From Polytrichum commune (taxonomy: Eukaryota > Streptophyta > Polytrichopsida > Polytrichales > Polytrichaceae): a DNA stretch of 64,000 nt. Shown in pieces: positions 46,271 to 58,985 of the stretch. Both the position numbers and the translations under genes were made by a program. The notes under the pieces are model-generated. The model was not told where the DNA came from and made no database searches. It saw nothing but the letters and a program-made list of their open reading frames with translations. Position 1 is the first letter of the stretch. Each line of letters starts with the position of its first letter. The stretch covers positions 7,688,001 to 7,752,000 of the forward strand of contig OX485809.1 in assembly GCA_950295325.1 (NCBI GenBank). The letters are read 5' to 3'.

Positions 46271-46318
<48 letters not shown>
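46271..46318. repeat. Compound (CT)n(AT)n microsatellite
   Basis: About 11 CT units followed directly by about 12 AT units. Confidence 0.9.
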
Positions 46319-47300
46319 CTTTGATTATTCCTTGCCTACAGATGAACCCGCTTGGTAACTTTATTTAACCCCAGGGTAAGAACACTTTAGGCTTAAGCCA
46401 GTGTTACCTAACAAATATCAACCATAGATCGTGTGATTCACATCAATGGACACAAACTTTTACCTAATCCTATATTAAGAGTAAGAGGCCAAGAGAGCCT
46501 CCTTTCGCAGGTTAAACCGCATATGGCAGTTTACCCTCAGTAACTCACATGATTAGCGCAAGTTGTGCAAACTTAGTCTTGTGGAGAGGGTGTGTATTTT
46601 ACCTCTTTTTTCGACTGCACAAGGTTCAAATGGCTAAGGAACAGGTAGAATACTCTATGATAGTATGTGTATTCAATGATGCAAAATGTATTTCCATGTT
46701 GTACAAAACTGTGTGACATAGATAACAATTGGGTTTCCGTTGTTATTCACCTCGTGTACGTTACTAACCCTCTCTTTGGATTTGGTTGGTGGCATGGGCA
46801 CATGTGAGGCGGACCCTTCACAAATTTGACAACATTTTTAGGTTTTGCATAATATCTTTGCTCAAAAATAGTATGTGCTTTATGATTATATTTATGCATA
46901 TGTATTCCGGTGGTATGAGGAACGCATAACATAATATGATTGTTGGAAAAACTTTGAAGCATTTGTTGAGCTAGTAGTTTACCTTTATAAGCTTGATATG
47001 GATATGTAAAGAAGTTTTTCTACAAGAGTGAAATGAAATGTTACACTGTAAGTTGTATAGACTACTTTCAAGTCGTAACACCGTCTTAGATGCAAGCAGT
47101 ATAGAGACAATGACTATGGTAAGAGGATAGCTTTGCAAATAGATGGGTCATGGGACTTGCTCCCACCCACCCTCCCAAGTTTTTGTTAAAAAAAGAGGTA
47201 CATTGATATGTTGAAGGATGATTTGGCCTCTGAATAGGAGGATGTTATAAGAACGGACTAAGCTTGAAAGTAAGCATAGAACGGCTCAAGAAAAGCCCAG

Positions 47301-47324
47301 CTCTCTCTCTCTCTCTCTCTCTCT
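47301..47324. repeat. (CT)n microsatellite
   Basis: Twelve CT units. Confidence 0.9.
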
Positions 47325-47900
47325 AAATATATTTATATAGACTCTTGAAGAAGGTTCTACTCTCTTTGGTGGCATTTTGCATGTTTCAATCAATATATGC
47401 AAATTCATTTTGTGACATGTGGCGCTTTCGAATCAAAGATGGATTAACCCTTGAGCTATTGGGACAAGGGTCAAATTGTCAAATTGTGTATGCCATAGTA
47501 GGAGTCTAGGTAGGTATTGAGTCATCACATCTAATTAAATCATAATGTTGATGGGGGTGGGCGAGGCAAGGTGGAGGCAAGTTGACAAGGTTGGGCATGG
47601 TCGCAAACCATTGGTGCTAAGGTTGAGGTCACATGGGAAAGTTATTAAATGGTCATCTTGGATAACTTAACTTGATAAAACCGCCCGTGAACCATCGGGG
47701 TTGAGGTTGAGGTTGTTTGGGAAATGTGGTCCACTTAACGTGATAATTATAATTTACGGTTTTCATGTTTTGATGTAATAATTCTCAACAATCATCTTTG
47801 ATAACTTAACTAGATGATTGTGATTTTAGGGTTTTGATGTTTAATGTTTCAAAGTCGTGAACAAAACCAATAGGTTTATAAAAGGAAAGTGACACATACT

Positions 47901-48726
47901 CCTTTGGTAAGATGAATCCACAAAAGTGCAAACTCAATTTCATGATCTAACAAAGCAATTTAGCAATAGGTTCTCCTGGAAATATAAACCAAGCTCATTA
48001 TATAGACAATCAATCTCAATTTATGTTGTGAACAATTTCATGATTTGGTACCCATATTCACGGATCACAAAATCAATTTAAGGAAATGTATAACTTTATT
48101 TCACAAAGAACATTACATCATGTATAGGATTCTCCTAAACAAATTGCTCCCTATGCCGCACAACTAGACACTACACTCCAAACAGGTTATGCACTTTGCT
48201 CACATTATCAACACTCTTCCCATAATCAAACCCCCAACCACACTACACTCTCAATTCCACGAGATTGCGCACTCCAACTATATTGGGTACGAGTTGTTTG
48301 CTTTGATGTACAACAATCAAAGACCAAAGAAAAAATGACATTGCTTGCTTCTAGCTTTGAGGTAGTGTAATGAAGACCAAAGAAAATTTGACATCAAGGC
48401 TAGAGGCTTCCAAGTAAACAAAAAAACAACGAGAAGGCAAAGAATGTGAAACGAGGCGACCGAAAGTTGAGAAATAAAAACCATAAAGTGTAATCATTTG
48501 AATGAAATTGATTTGGAAGATTCACAAAGTTGCTAGAGATAAATGTCCACTATCATGAAATTGAGGTGTGCCACATGTCAAGTCAATTCAAAAGAATCAT
48601 TAACAAATTTAGAAGGTTCATGAAATTGGTAGAATATTGCGGTAACATTGGTTGGAAGGTTCATGAATAAGCTTCGAACCTTCATGAAATTGAGTTTGCA
48701 CTTTTGTGAAGTCATCTTACCAAAAG
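47901..48726. repeat. Inverted-repeat-bounded block (45-bp arms, about 826 bp)
   Basis: 47901-47945 (CCTTTGGTAAGATGA...) and 48682-48726 are inverted copies with 42 of 45 bases matching by my count. The spacer repeats CATGAAATTGAG and AGGTTCATGAA several times (about 48576, 48615, 48655, 48680). This could be a MITE or a larger foldback; no target duplication or coding frame was found. Confidence 0.55.
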
Positions 48727-50613
48727 AATACAACAAGCGAGATGGCCATGGTCATAATATGAAAAAGGAGGCAATCATCATCGAAGTATTCTACCATCCC
48801 ATTGTGTTAAGAACTTAACATCAAGTGTGATGCCACATATCCAATTAACATAGACCAAGATTTGTGTTAGAAATACCTACTACAAATTGTAGGAGTCTCG
48901 ATGGGGATACAACAAAACATTCGCTCATGGAATACAACATTGGACAATGGGGTGGAGTAAGGCAAGTTGACGAGGCTAGGAAAGTAAAAGTATGTAAAAC
49001 TTTTCCCAAGTTGCAACACAATGGGCCACAATTCTAGTTGCTCTAAAAGGAGCAGGCTAGTGTTGAGCTTCAAACCTCGAATTTGGGAGCCATTATTCCC
49101 AAATTTGACTACAAACATGAAAGTTAATAATAACTTTGACTAGGTTATCCTTGCATCTTGCCCACAAAATAGGCATGCTATCCACAATTAGAAAGTAGAA
49201 AAGAACAATAACTCTGGTGAGGGAAGCCCACGCAGTTGTTGACTCTTGCGGATGAAACAAAACCTAGCCTTCATACTATTCATTTTGCAAGGGTGCTCAT
49301 CATAAGTGGGGGATAATTTTTACATTCCCCACACTAGGGGTGATCACCTAAGTGATGAGTGTGTATGGTGGGCACCAAGACACTATATTGGCATTTGTTT
49401 GTGTTATCCATTTGAGTTATGTTGGGCCACCTTTTGCATGGGATAAAGTGCTTCTTGTAGTACATGTGATGACCTTGACTCCACCTTGACTACAAGATAC
49501 AACCTCAAGATTGTGATAATGTGGGACCGCAAGTGACATGTTGCACTTTGCTTTTAACAACCACATGGTCACCAACAAATTGGCAACTCCATGACCCAAT
49601 TTGTGTTAGGGTTTCTATTCACTTGCTTCTCCCTTGCTCGTCACTTGTTAGCATCACGATGTGCCACACAATGGACTTGTTGTGTGTACACATAGGTCGT
49701 GATATGTACGATGCCTCCATTTGATTAGTGCAATTTGAATTAAAAACTTTATGTACCATATTCTCTCTCACACACACACACGTGTCCATATACTAATTGG
49801 AGGAGTGTGGTTGGTCAATATATTTTCTCAAGGGGATGTTGTTTTACTAGATTCCTTGTGTGAAAGGACAAAGTGGTCCTCGTCATGTCCCCATGACATA
49901 GGATACGGAATGATATGCATGTCTAGCCTTGTCAATAATGGGCATTTTGCAACTAACAAAATACTTGAATCATGTGGTCCAAAAAACATCTTGAAACTTG
50001 TGTTGGATATTTCCATGAAGATTTGTTTGGGGGACCATATCCAAGTTCAATGTGGCAACTCTTTTCAGCTTCACATCCTATCTTCTTTATTTAGAATATA
50101 TAACTACACAAAGTTTTGAACAATGTTATGATCTATCATGCTCAAATTCCGCAATAACTAAGGAGGCCTCAACAATGACATACCCTACAACTTCCTCTCA
50201 AGACAACAACTAAACAAACCACATGCTTATAGCAAAAGCTGCATAACATGCCCAAAGAACACAATTAATTGCACATATTACAACAATAAAGATGGAAACT
50301 ATGATGATGTTAAGGGTACAATAAAAACCAAGGATGAGTTTGAGTATACGAATCGAAACATCCCAAATAGGCCAACAATTGTGTGAGAAAAAGTAGCTTT
50401 ATATTGATAAGTGTACCATGGCAGTGGTTGTGCATGTGCTGCAAGTTTACAACACACGGAACCCTATAGACAACAACCTTTATTACCAAAATTGACTTGA
50501 CTAAAGACTGCCAAGAAAAATCTTGGTTTCACACCTAAGTACTTGATTCAAGTCGAGCAATGTCCAAGGACTCCTCTCTTGGCCTATCACTCTCCGCCTT
50601 ATCTTATCTAGTG
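48727..50613. other. Intergenic, no gene recognised
   Basis: AT-rich with a short (AC)n tract near 49780. Frames up to 122 codons exist (for example 49751-50119) but show no family features. Confidence 0.35.
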
Positions 50614-51356
50614 GAAGAGCCTTGTAAAAGTTACCGCAAAGGTAAATCTGAACCGTTAAAATCATGTTGTAAAGTAGCTATCTAAGAAATCCGGTTAATA
50701 GATGAAAACCGCAATAACATGTGGTCAAAAAGAAAATTGTTGTATGGAAAAGCAAGTGATTGTTGTAACCTAAAACTACACTCAGTTTAGAGGCAATCCT
50801 TTATGTAACAATGGTGGTTGGCAGTGGGATTCAATGGATTCGTGATACCACTAACTCTTTACAACCAAGGCCACTCACGAGTTTAATCACTTTCCTCCAA
50901 AGACCTAAGTTTGGATCTCATGGCATACATCCCGTTAGGGGTACCCCAAATCCCAACACTAAGGGCCAAGTTCCATGTGCCGGTGAAGAGCCTTGTAAAA
51001 GTTACTGCAAAGGTAAATCCGAACCGTTAATATCATGTTGTAAAGTAGCTATCTAAGAAATCCGGTTAACAGATGAAAACCACAATAACATGTGGCCAAA
51101 AAGAAAATTGTTGTATGGAAAAGCAAGCGATTGTTGTAACCCAAAACTGCACTTGGTTTAGAGGTAATCCTTTATGTAATAATGGTGGTTGCCAAGTGGG
51201 ACTCAATGGATTCGTGATACCACTAACTCTTTACAACCAAGGCCACTCACGAGTTTAATCACTTTCCTCCAAAGATCTAAGTTTGGATCTCATGGCATAC
51301 GTCCCATTAGGGGTACCCCAAACCCCAACACTAAGGGCCAAGTTCCATGTGCCGGT
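50614..51356 (+). repeat. 371-bp recent tandem duplication ending in a MITE terminus
   Basis: 50614-50984 and 50985-51356 are direct, adjacent copies differing at roughly 5% of sites by eye. Each starts GAAGAGCCTTGTAAAAGTTA and ends in the first 22 bp of the Harbinger-type MITE terminus (50963-50984; 51335-51356). Only the second copy runs on into the MITE. Confidence 0.85.
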
Positions 51357-51560
51357 GCCGGTCCATTTTTTAAGTGGGTGAGAAACGGGTGACATCATCC
51401 CAAAAAATGGGTGATGTCACCCATTTAATGAAGGGGAACTTCTATGTGGGGTGCTAGTTTATTTCAATTTCCTACTTTCTTACCAAATTTGGTGAATAAT
51501 AAGATGTCACACTTAGTGAAGGTGACCAATAATGAGGGTCGTCGTTTAACTTTTGATATT
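51335..51560 (+). mobile_element. Left half of a Harbinger-type MITE (same family as 2081-2756)
   Basis: Starts GGGCCAAGTTCCATGTGCCG after TAA (51332-51334) and follows 2081-2310 closely: GTGAGAAACGGGTGACATCA, the ATGGGTGATGTCACCC palindrome, and CTTCTATGTGGGGTGC. No matching right terminus was found downstream to about 52 kb, so the copy seems truncated or decayed at its right end. Confidence 0.75.
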
Positions 51561-53866
51561 TGACTTGTACAAGAATTCCCGTACATTTATTGAATGAATT
51601 TAAAATTATGTGTTCTTGGTGTCCATGAGTTGGTACGGATGTCATCTATGAGAATATATAAATATTTCTATATTTTACTTTCAGTTGAAATCGTGATAAT
51701 ACATTGTTCAAAAGTGACTTTTTATGCATTAGGATAGTCTTTTATTTATATTTATTAAACCCAACACTTACTATCACATTGCATTTTCTGTATGTATTTT
51801 TTGTTACTAAGAGCATCCCCACCAGAATATACAACCGCCAAACACGATTTATAATAGTATATGTGTTTGGGGAGGATACCAACTTGGACATGATCGCTCA
51901 TCATGAGTCAAAGTCCATCAATAATTGGGCATGCCCGCCATAGTGAGAGCCATAAATGAGTCCAAGCATAACATTCTTGATTAAACTTAATATGTACTAT
52001 TTTTATTTGTAGCTCTTGGAACTTATTGTCCTCTAGGTTGGGGTTGTAGAGGGAACACTCCATGGAACATATTGAGTGGATATATATACAATACTTGTGG
52101 CACCAAACCTTGGGCCACACCATCACCATTGAGTACCCATTTAGAGATTAATTTATAAGGCATGTGGGTGTCATTTGGTCCGTTTTTTATGTTTTCCAAC
52201 TTTTGCCGATTGGATTTACACAACAAACACGTCTTGTACAATGTACAATGTAACAATCAATAAATGCACAATGTAGCATTTGCAAAAACCAATTTGAAAA
52301 TCGGACTTCCCTTGAGTTATGGTTGTCGGAAGTGCATGTTTGTTGATTCTTTAATTGTATACATAAGTCCTCCCAGTTGTGTTCATTATTGAGTGTAAAG
52401 TAGTTATTAATATTTGAAGATGTGGTAGTCCAATCTTTGTTAAACATGTGTCTTTATGATGTTTGCTTTGTGACCCTCACATAACCACATACCAATCAAA
52501 TCTAAGAGTCCAACTAAGAAAATGAACCACTTAATTAAGACCCCTCTACCTTATCTTTAAATGGTGTACTTATCCCTAGCATCTAGAACAATGATCGGGG
52601 AGATCCGGCAGCTAGCTGTAAGTTAGCCGAGTGAAATTGCAAAATTACCGATTTTTTTGGGGAGATTTCGGCCGTATATCCGAATTAAATATGAAGAGTA
52701 TAGATAATCAACCGACCAATATGAGATAATGTAAGAAATCTAACCCCTCATGCTAAAAAAATGGCGGAAATGAGTTGGATCTCTCGAGGGTATAGGTGGA
52801 TATTGGCTGGTCTCCCGAGGGTATGGGCGGATATTGAATGAGGGAGGTTCTCAGCCGTGTAGGTCACAGGAACCTTAACGGTGCTTTTGCTTCATTATTG
52901 CATTTCATTGTTCACGGCTAGCGTTTAGAATGTATTTTGAGTGTGTCTATGGAAGATCTTTGTGGTGATCTTGATAATGTACTAATGGAAGCCATAGCTT
53001 TATGAAGGAACTCTACAAAGTTTAGATGGTTGTTTTCACATCCACAAAGATACCTTTCAGGGCGTTTTCCTCTTGAAGGTGAAGATGATATTGTTGATTT
53101 TGACTCTAACAGTTGGTGGATTTCATTTTTGTATATAGTATGGTATGTTAGGTTACTCTTTTATCATGTTGTGGCCTCAAATCTAATACGAGGTGTTAAG
53201 ACCTAGGTATGATAGAAGAGTTTATCCATGGCCATCAATCGGTTGATGGCTTATTTTAGGGTCAACTCCTGCTATGGATAAATTGTTGATCATTCTTGTT
53301 GGATGTTGATATCATTACATATTATTGTTGTATGTTGATATGTTCTTTGGACATTGTTGTTGAATAATGTATGTTGTTTGTAGATATAATTGGAAAACCA
53401 ACTTACTTGTCAATGCCCGAGTTTTTGGCCGGTTGTCATTACAATGAAGAGGAAATTAACCGACACTTGAAAGAAAATATAGGATATTGGCCGATCCAAA
53501 TTAATGACAACAAGTTTGCAACCGATCAAATCCTAAAAAAACCGGTAGAAATTATGAAGGGACGGATTTTAGCTGGTTGAGCTCAAAAATCTCCGGAACC
53601 CTAATCTAGAAGTCATAGCTAGGAACCACTAAGTTATGGTCAATCTTGAAGTACCAATCCATGATGTTCTTATCCCTCCACTTTGCAGTCATCTTTTTGC
53701 AAACTACATATAAGAATTGATTTAGTGAACATATATTTCAAATTTCACAACATTATTTAGCTAATGAGCCATGTTCATGGGCCCCATAATAGATTTGAAA
53801 ATAAAACCTCTAGTTGCCCACTGCTACAAATTGAATACAACTCATCAACTAAGTAATACAATTTTG

Positions 53867-53902
<36 letters not shown>

Positions 53903-54720
53903 CAATGAACATTCAAAGTATGGGGATTAGCTTCTTGGATCGGACAAGTGATATGTTGGGAATCTTGGGTCACTTAGGTTAAATATGAGACATGTGGGAA
54001 GAGACGGACCTCTATGTCATCAACTCTATATTTTGGTCTTATTTCTTCCATTCCAATAGTTCTTTTAGGGTTTACTACCTCATAGGCTTTTCCTTCATTT
54101 TGACATTCACATATGCACTAGAAGTTGTCCACATGCACGTTATAATGAATCCTAAGATAGATGAGTCTAATTTGTGTTTGTTTTTAAATGGACACATATA
54201 TTCACCACAACCATCCATTGTGACTTGGCCATTGTGACTCATGGCAAGAAAATGTATACCTAAATCATTTTAGTTGTCAACTAAAGGTTTGTTATTGCAT
54301 TTTTTGGATAATTTTCAACCAAAACCCTATGGTTGATAACCAACGTGATTTATCTATGCAATTTTTTTTGCAATGAGTCGCGATGGATGGTTGTGACAGG
54401 GGCACACCTAGTGTAAAATGTGTACATATGTGTGATATTTGACATTTTTTTAGGGAGGGGGTAATTATTAATTTTGGCCTACATTTTGAGGACCTTTCAA
54501 TTATATAATATTAGAATTCAAGTCTTTTGATGGGGTGGTATCTTTATTGTGATTTTTTGGAGCATTCATATCCATAACCGTCAAATTATCTTAAGAAATT
54601 CAAAAAATATTGAAAGTAAGGACATTTTTCCAAGATTCCAATACAAATTCACCCAAAAAATTCGCCCCTATCATGCCACTGCCATAACACATGTTTGGGA
54701 CTTATCAACAAATGTTTTTA
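51561..54720. other. Intergenic, no gene recognised; (AT)n at 53873-53901
   Basis: Mostly AT-rich. A frame at 53371-53580 (containing PEFLAGCHYNEEEINRHLKE) has a coding-like look and is preceded by an acceptor-like TGTTTGTAG, but I recognise no family and no partner exon. A pure (AT)n run lies at 53873-53901. Confidence 0.35.
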
Positions 54721-54764
54721 GGGTCCTCGCCAAAAAGCATTGACACCCACCACCCATAATGTGC

Positions 54765-54925
54765 ATAATGTGACTCTTGAGTTCTTCACTCCCTCTCTTG
54801 CGTCATACAAAACTTGTGTTGTGTGACCTTTGAGTTCTTCAACCCCTCTCTTGCATTTGACTCCCACTACCCTAAACATGCATTGTATGACTCTTGAGTT
54901 CTTTGACACCTCTCTTGCATTTCTC
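54765..54925. repeat. Three-unit short tandem repeat
   Basis: TGACTCTTGAGTTCTTCACTCCCTCTCTTGC-like blocks occur at about 54769, 54821 and 54888, with related AACATGCATTGT/CATACAAAACTTG linkers. Confidence 0.55.
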
Positions 54926-55639
54926 CTTACTACAATGTTTCACCCAAAAAAACACCAAATTAGATACATGTTTGTAATGTGGCTCGAATACCCATATGCG
55001 CTTGCCCCCACACACCCTTGTTTGCTGCATGACACATGAGAGAGAGAGGAGATCAAAATGAGCCCATGCCCCCCCATTAGGGTTTAAAGAACGTCTTACA
55101 TTTTTTTAAGGGTTACCTTGAACAAATTAAATATGGATTTTCATGAATGAAATCTGCATCACTCATTGGAATAGTGATCACTCCCACAAAATAGAGATTA
55201 TTCTCGTAAGAAAAACATCACAAGGTCTCCCTAAGGCTTAGACAGTAATTTGGCTTTTGTTGATCATCTTGCACAATATTATCTCAGCCAACTTTTGATG
55301 TTTCTCTTGGGATATTTGTACACATATGTTGCTTATAATATTTTCTTAAAAAAGTCCTAACAACTAGTAGGCTAAGGTTTTTTTTTTAAAAAAAAAACAT
55401 AAGTATTAGGTATGGATGCCACCGGATGCCATCATTTGTTAATTGTAATTCAATTATAATTTTTACTTTTGAAAAATAAATGCCACCCATGTTATATTCT
55501 AAACCCTTTTGGAAAATAGTGAAAATGTGCCCCCTGTTATGGTTGTAATGGACAAGATTTCTTCTAGTGATTTGAGTGGCATGTGATTGGGGGTGGATTT
55601 AAGAACACACCAAAAAGACACATGTTGAATAGCGATTTG
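54926..55639. other. Intergenic, no gene recognised
   Basis: AT-rich sequence with T and A homopolymers near 55377-55400. Confidence 0.35.
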
Positions 55640-55900
55640 ACTACATGTTTAAAACCTAGACGCAATAGTCAACATAATGGAATGGACATGTACGATCATT
55701 TAATAATTCATAGAATCTTCACTCTGACAATGAATAAGTTATTCATACGAACTCTGAAAATCATGAGGAAAGTGATTACATGCACATTTTGTATTTGCTA
55801 ATCATCTTGCACTAATTGTGTGATTATATCCTACGAGAAGTGGGTGCATAGAGAATAGTGTCCATTCAAGACCCATTTATCTTATAGGCCACATTGTTAG
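55640..55900 (-). repeat. Fourth copy of the 6.3-7.4 kb foldback repeat
   Basis: Shares CAATAGTCAACATAAT, TTCACT(T/C)TGACAATGAATAAG, TTTG(G/T)ATTTGCTAATCATCT and GAAGTGGGTGCATAGAGAA with the minus-oriented copy at 7130-7390. Confidence 0.6.
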
Positions 55901-58494
55901 TCTATTTTGCAAACAAATGCTTTTAGAGGCAATTTTGTGCATGCACACTATTACATAACACAATAGGTTATCATTGTAGATCTCATATGAATCCTCTGTG
56001 CATCACACTAGAATTTTCTACTATTGAAAGCATTATGTGTGTGTGTGTCTATATATGTATAGAGAGAGATATTCTTGTGCGCTTATAGTTTAAAGTTTCA
56101 TGTTTAAATTTAATATATGATCAATCTTAGTATATTATCTAGGGTTTTATGTTATTTAATAGTTCTGCCCATGACCGAATCATATTCTAGACATGTCAAC
56201 AATAAATTTATCATAATAGTTGTACTAATGCATTAATCAAGGGTATAGTTCATCTCTTCACAACTTGTGCAATGAAGATTATGTTTCAGATCATCAATCA
56301 ATTTACACGCGTTGATTTAAATTGATATTGAGTAAAACCATATCAAGATCCAATCCAAAATTACAATATGTTGAATTATATGGTAGGATTATTAATAGAG
56401 GATACAGACACGATTATGATTACATCAATTATATAGTTTTAACACCGTAAGTTCTAAACCATATTTTAATACCACGACATTAAATTAATCATCAAGATGT
56501 CACATGTCTCACATGAAATCTAGATATATTGAAATGTGCTGATAGATAAGCCCTCGGAACCTAGTCAACCAAAAAATTTCATACTTTGAGAGTGTCTCCA
56601 ATTATACTTCAATACAAGTTTATTGTGTATTATGATGAGGTTGTCAATAATCTAGGAACCAATGGTTTTGGGTTACATGACGCTTCATGGACGTAACTTA
56701 GTAGATGTAGCTAAATTTTTTTTAGGGCTAAAAGGGGCCAAATTTGGGGACCATGAAAAACATGTGTTAAAATATCCAGGTTCACACAGTGGCATGGGCC
56801 ATCATTACTCCAATCCCCATTTGTCTAGGCCCACAAAGCTTCATGAGTGCCACACCACATCCATTTCCCACTTCCCATGGCTCACTTCGTTCATCATCTT
56901 TGAGCTCTTCATCGCTAGAGAAATCACATACTACCAATCCAACATCACCAATGCCCTTGTGTTTGGTTTCATCGCCGAAGATGAATGTGCATTGGTTGTT
57001 AGTGCTTAGTGGTGGTGATTACAGTGACTAATGACCATTCTCTTTGTTGATTACTCCCCAATTCCAACTTGCCAAGTTTCCAGTCTTTGATGGGGAGTAT
57101 GTATATGCACATTTCACGCTACGATGGAGTGTGGGGAATGGTAAGCTACTGTCTTGCGGCGGTTGTGATTGAAATCGTTGGAAATTGTGTGATTGTGATT
57201 TGTGGTTATTCTTAGGAGTATTACTAGTATAGCGTGGGATGTAGTTGAATGTAAGTTGAATCTCGTTTTTTTGGTACGAGAACAAGTAAGGTGAATCTTG
57301 TTTTCTTGGTAATCGCTTGCCTCTTGGTAATATGCTCCCTCTGTGACCTAGTCCTCTTGGTACACAGCTCTCTTGGTGACCACTCTTGGTAATTGTGTGG
57401 CTGACCCTTTCTCTGCAATCGCCCTTGAATATGAATCTTGAATCAATGTCAATTACTATCATGTTAAAAAGGGGGGGGGGGGGGGGTAAGTTAAAGCGCA
57501 ACACTCTCCTCGAATTATACTTTGTAAGCTCAAGGAATGTATGTGATCCAAGGCTTTTGGACGTGCCTTTTGCTCGCAAGCGTGCTCGCTTCACGCGTGA
57601 GTCAGAGACATCCTCCTATAGGAGCAAAATTTATGACCTTGAGTGCTCCACCCCTCCTTGAGCAAGTCCTACTATAAGGTTAATATGCCAAGGAGGTATG
57701 CCCTGCACGCTCGAGCCAATTATGAGAGGAAATGCATGTTATTAGCCATTAGTTAGACTCAAACAATTTATGTATCGCCTTTGGCTACTACTTTCTTATT
57801 ATACATATTGCATATAGCTATTATTATCTTTATTATTATGAATATCATCATATATTTCAATTGCGTATAGTCAATGTGTGCAAAATATTAAATTACTTTT
57901 ATGTCAATATGTACTAAATAAACATATTTGTCATAACCACATATGCAACAATCTGCGATTGCCTAGATCCAACCAATCAATATTCAAAATACTCCAAAAG
58001 AAGAGGCTAGATGTAACCTATGGTGGCTCTTCATACCAAATGGGACTTGGGAAAGGACATCATGAGATTCCACAAGTTTGGGGAAAAATCTCAAGGTTGA
58101 GGTCCGAAAAAATCTTAAGTACTTAGTACACTATTAACACAAGATTGGCTTCATGGTTCCTAGCCATAAGATTCAAGCACGGCAAAGTACTGCAAATAGA
58201 AAATCTAAATTGATCTCACAATACCCAAGGATGATGCTAATTGTGTTGTTTGGTACCACAAGGCCCTCGGTCTTTCAAATTCGTCCGTGTGATAGGATAA
58301 TATTCTCTCTTTCTCCAAGAACAATTTACCATGGTTGTCTACAATGTGCCCACCTATAAATGGGTTCATCAACACATGTCCATCTATGTTGTCTCAGGGT
58401 CAATGCATGGCATTAATCTCATGTAATTTGCACACACCTGATGAGTCCTTGTAACCATTAAAATGGTAAAAATGACAATATTGATATATCATGG
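55901..58494. other. Intergenic, no gene recognised; G16 tract at 57471-57486
   Basis: Includes a 115-codon plus frame at 56662-57009 and a 188-codon minus frame at 57028-57594 that overlaps the G16 tract. Neither shows conserved motifs. The plus-strand stretch after 57058 (a QLAKFPVFDGEY-like peptide) faintly resembles a retrotransposon gag start, too weak to call. Confidence 0.3.
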
Positions 58495-58985
58495 AACACT
58501 AGGTAAACCCTAAACTCTGTGATATCAACCCCCATAATGTCACACACTCTCTAATATCCCGAAACCCTAGGGAACGGATGTTTGTAGTTCAAATCTCACT
58601 CCTTATTGTCACATTTCTCTCCCTTATATAATGAAATTTGTCATTAATGCCAACCACCCAAGAAGTCAACCCACACCTTTGCATTGCGCCCTGTGTCAGC
58701 ATGTGGAGTGTCTTCTTCTTCTTCTTCTTCTTCTTATGCCCTTTGTTGAATGTTGGTGCATGCGTCTGCCACATCACATGGGAAGGCCACGTGGAGTGGA
58801 CAACACTGGCGTAGGTGACGGGAGAACAAATTCAAATTGTCCTCACATCTCTTTTGTGTTATTCCATAATGTCACATGCTATACTAATTCTATAGTACAC
58901 ACACATCCATGTTAACACTAAAAAAATCTGTAATGTCACGTGCATTTTGATTGCCACATGTGTGATACTACGGAGTTTAGAGTGT
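58495..58985. mobile_element. MITE with TAAACTCCGTAATAT-like termini, copy 2 (inverted)
   Basis: The left end ACCCTAAACTCTGTGATATC and the right end, minus strand, ACACTCTAAACTCCGTAGTA are inverted repeats. The interior CCCTAGGGAACGGATG, AAATCTCACTCCTTATTGTCA and CCATAATGTCACATGC matches the reverse complement of 44325-44681. A (TTC)n tract at 58711-58735 lies inside. Confidence 0.6.

Larger units (their letters stand above)
45297..47480. repeat. Decayed array of a GACATGTGGC...TCAAAGATGGATTAA module
   Basis: The box GACATGTGGCACTTTCA..TCAAAGATGGATTAA.CCTT starts at about 45297, 45465, 45820, 46052 and 47414. It is often followed by ACACTGGTCAAATTGTG and preceded by CTCTCTTTGGTGGCATTTTGCATGTTTCAATCA. 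Spacing is irregular (168, 355, 232 and 1362 bp), so units have been lost or interrupted by microsatellites. Confidence 0.65.

Noticed and set aside
53371-53580. Frame with a PEFLAGCHYNEEEINRHLKE-like segment after an acceptor-like site
   Set aside because: No family is recognised, and upstream exons with matching phase could not be found.
56662-57240. Possible retrotransposon gag start (FPVFDGEY-like peptide)
   Set aside because: A single weak motif, broken by stops, with no LTR, primer-binding site, protease or reverse transcriptase nearby.
57028-57594. A 188-codon minus-strand frame
   Set aside because: It runs through the G16 tract (as a poly-Pro stretch), shows no conserved domain and has no supported start or splice partners.
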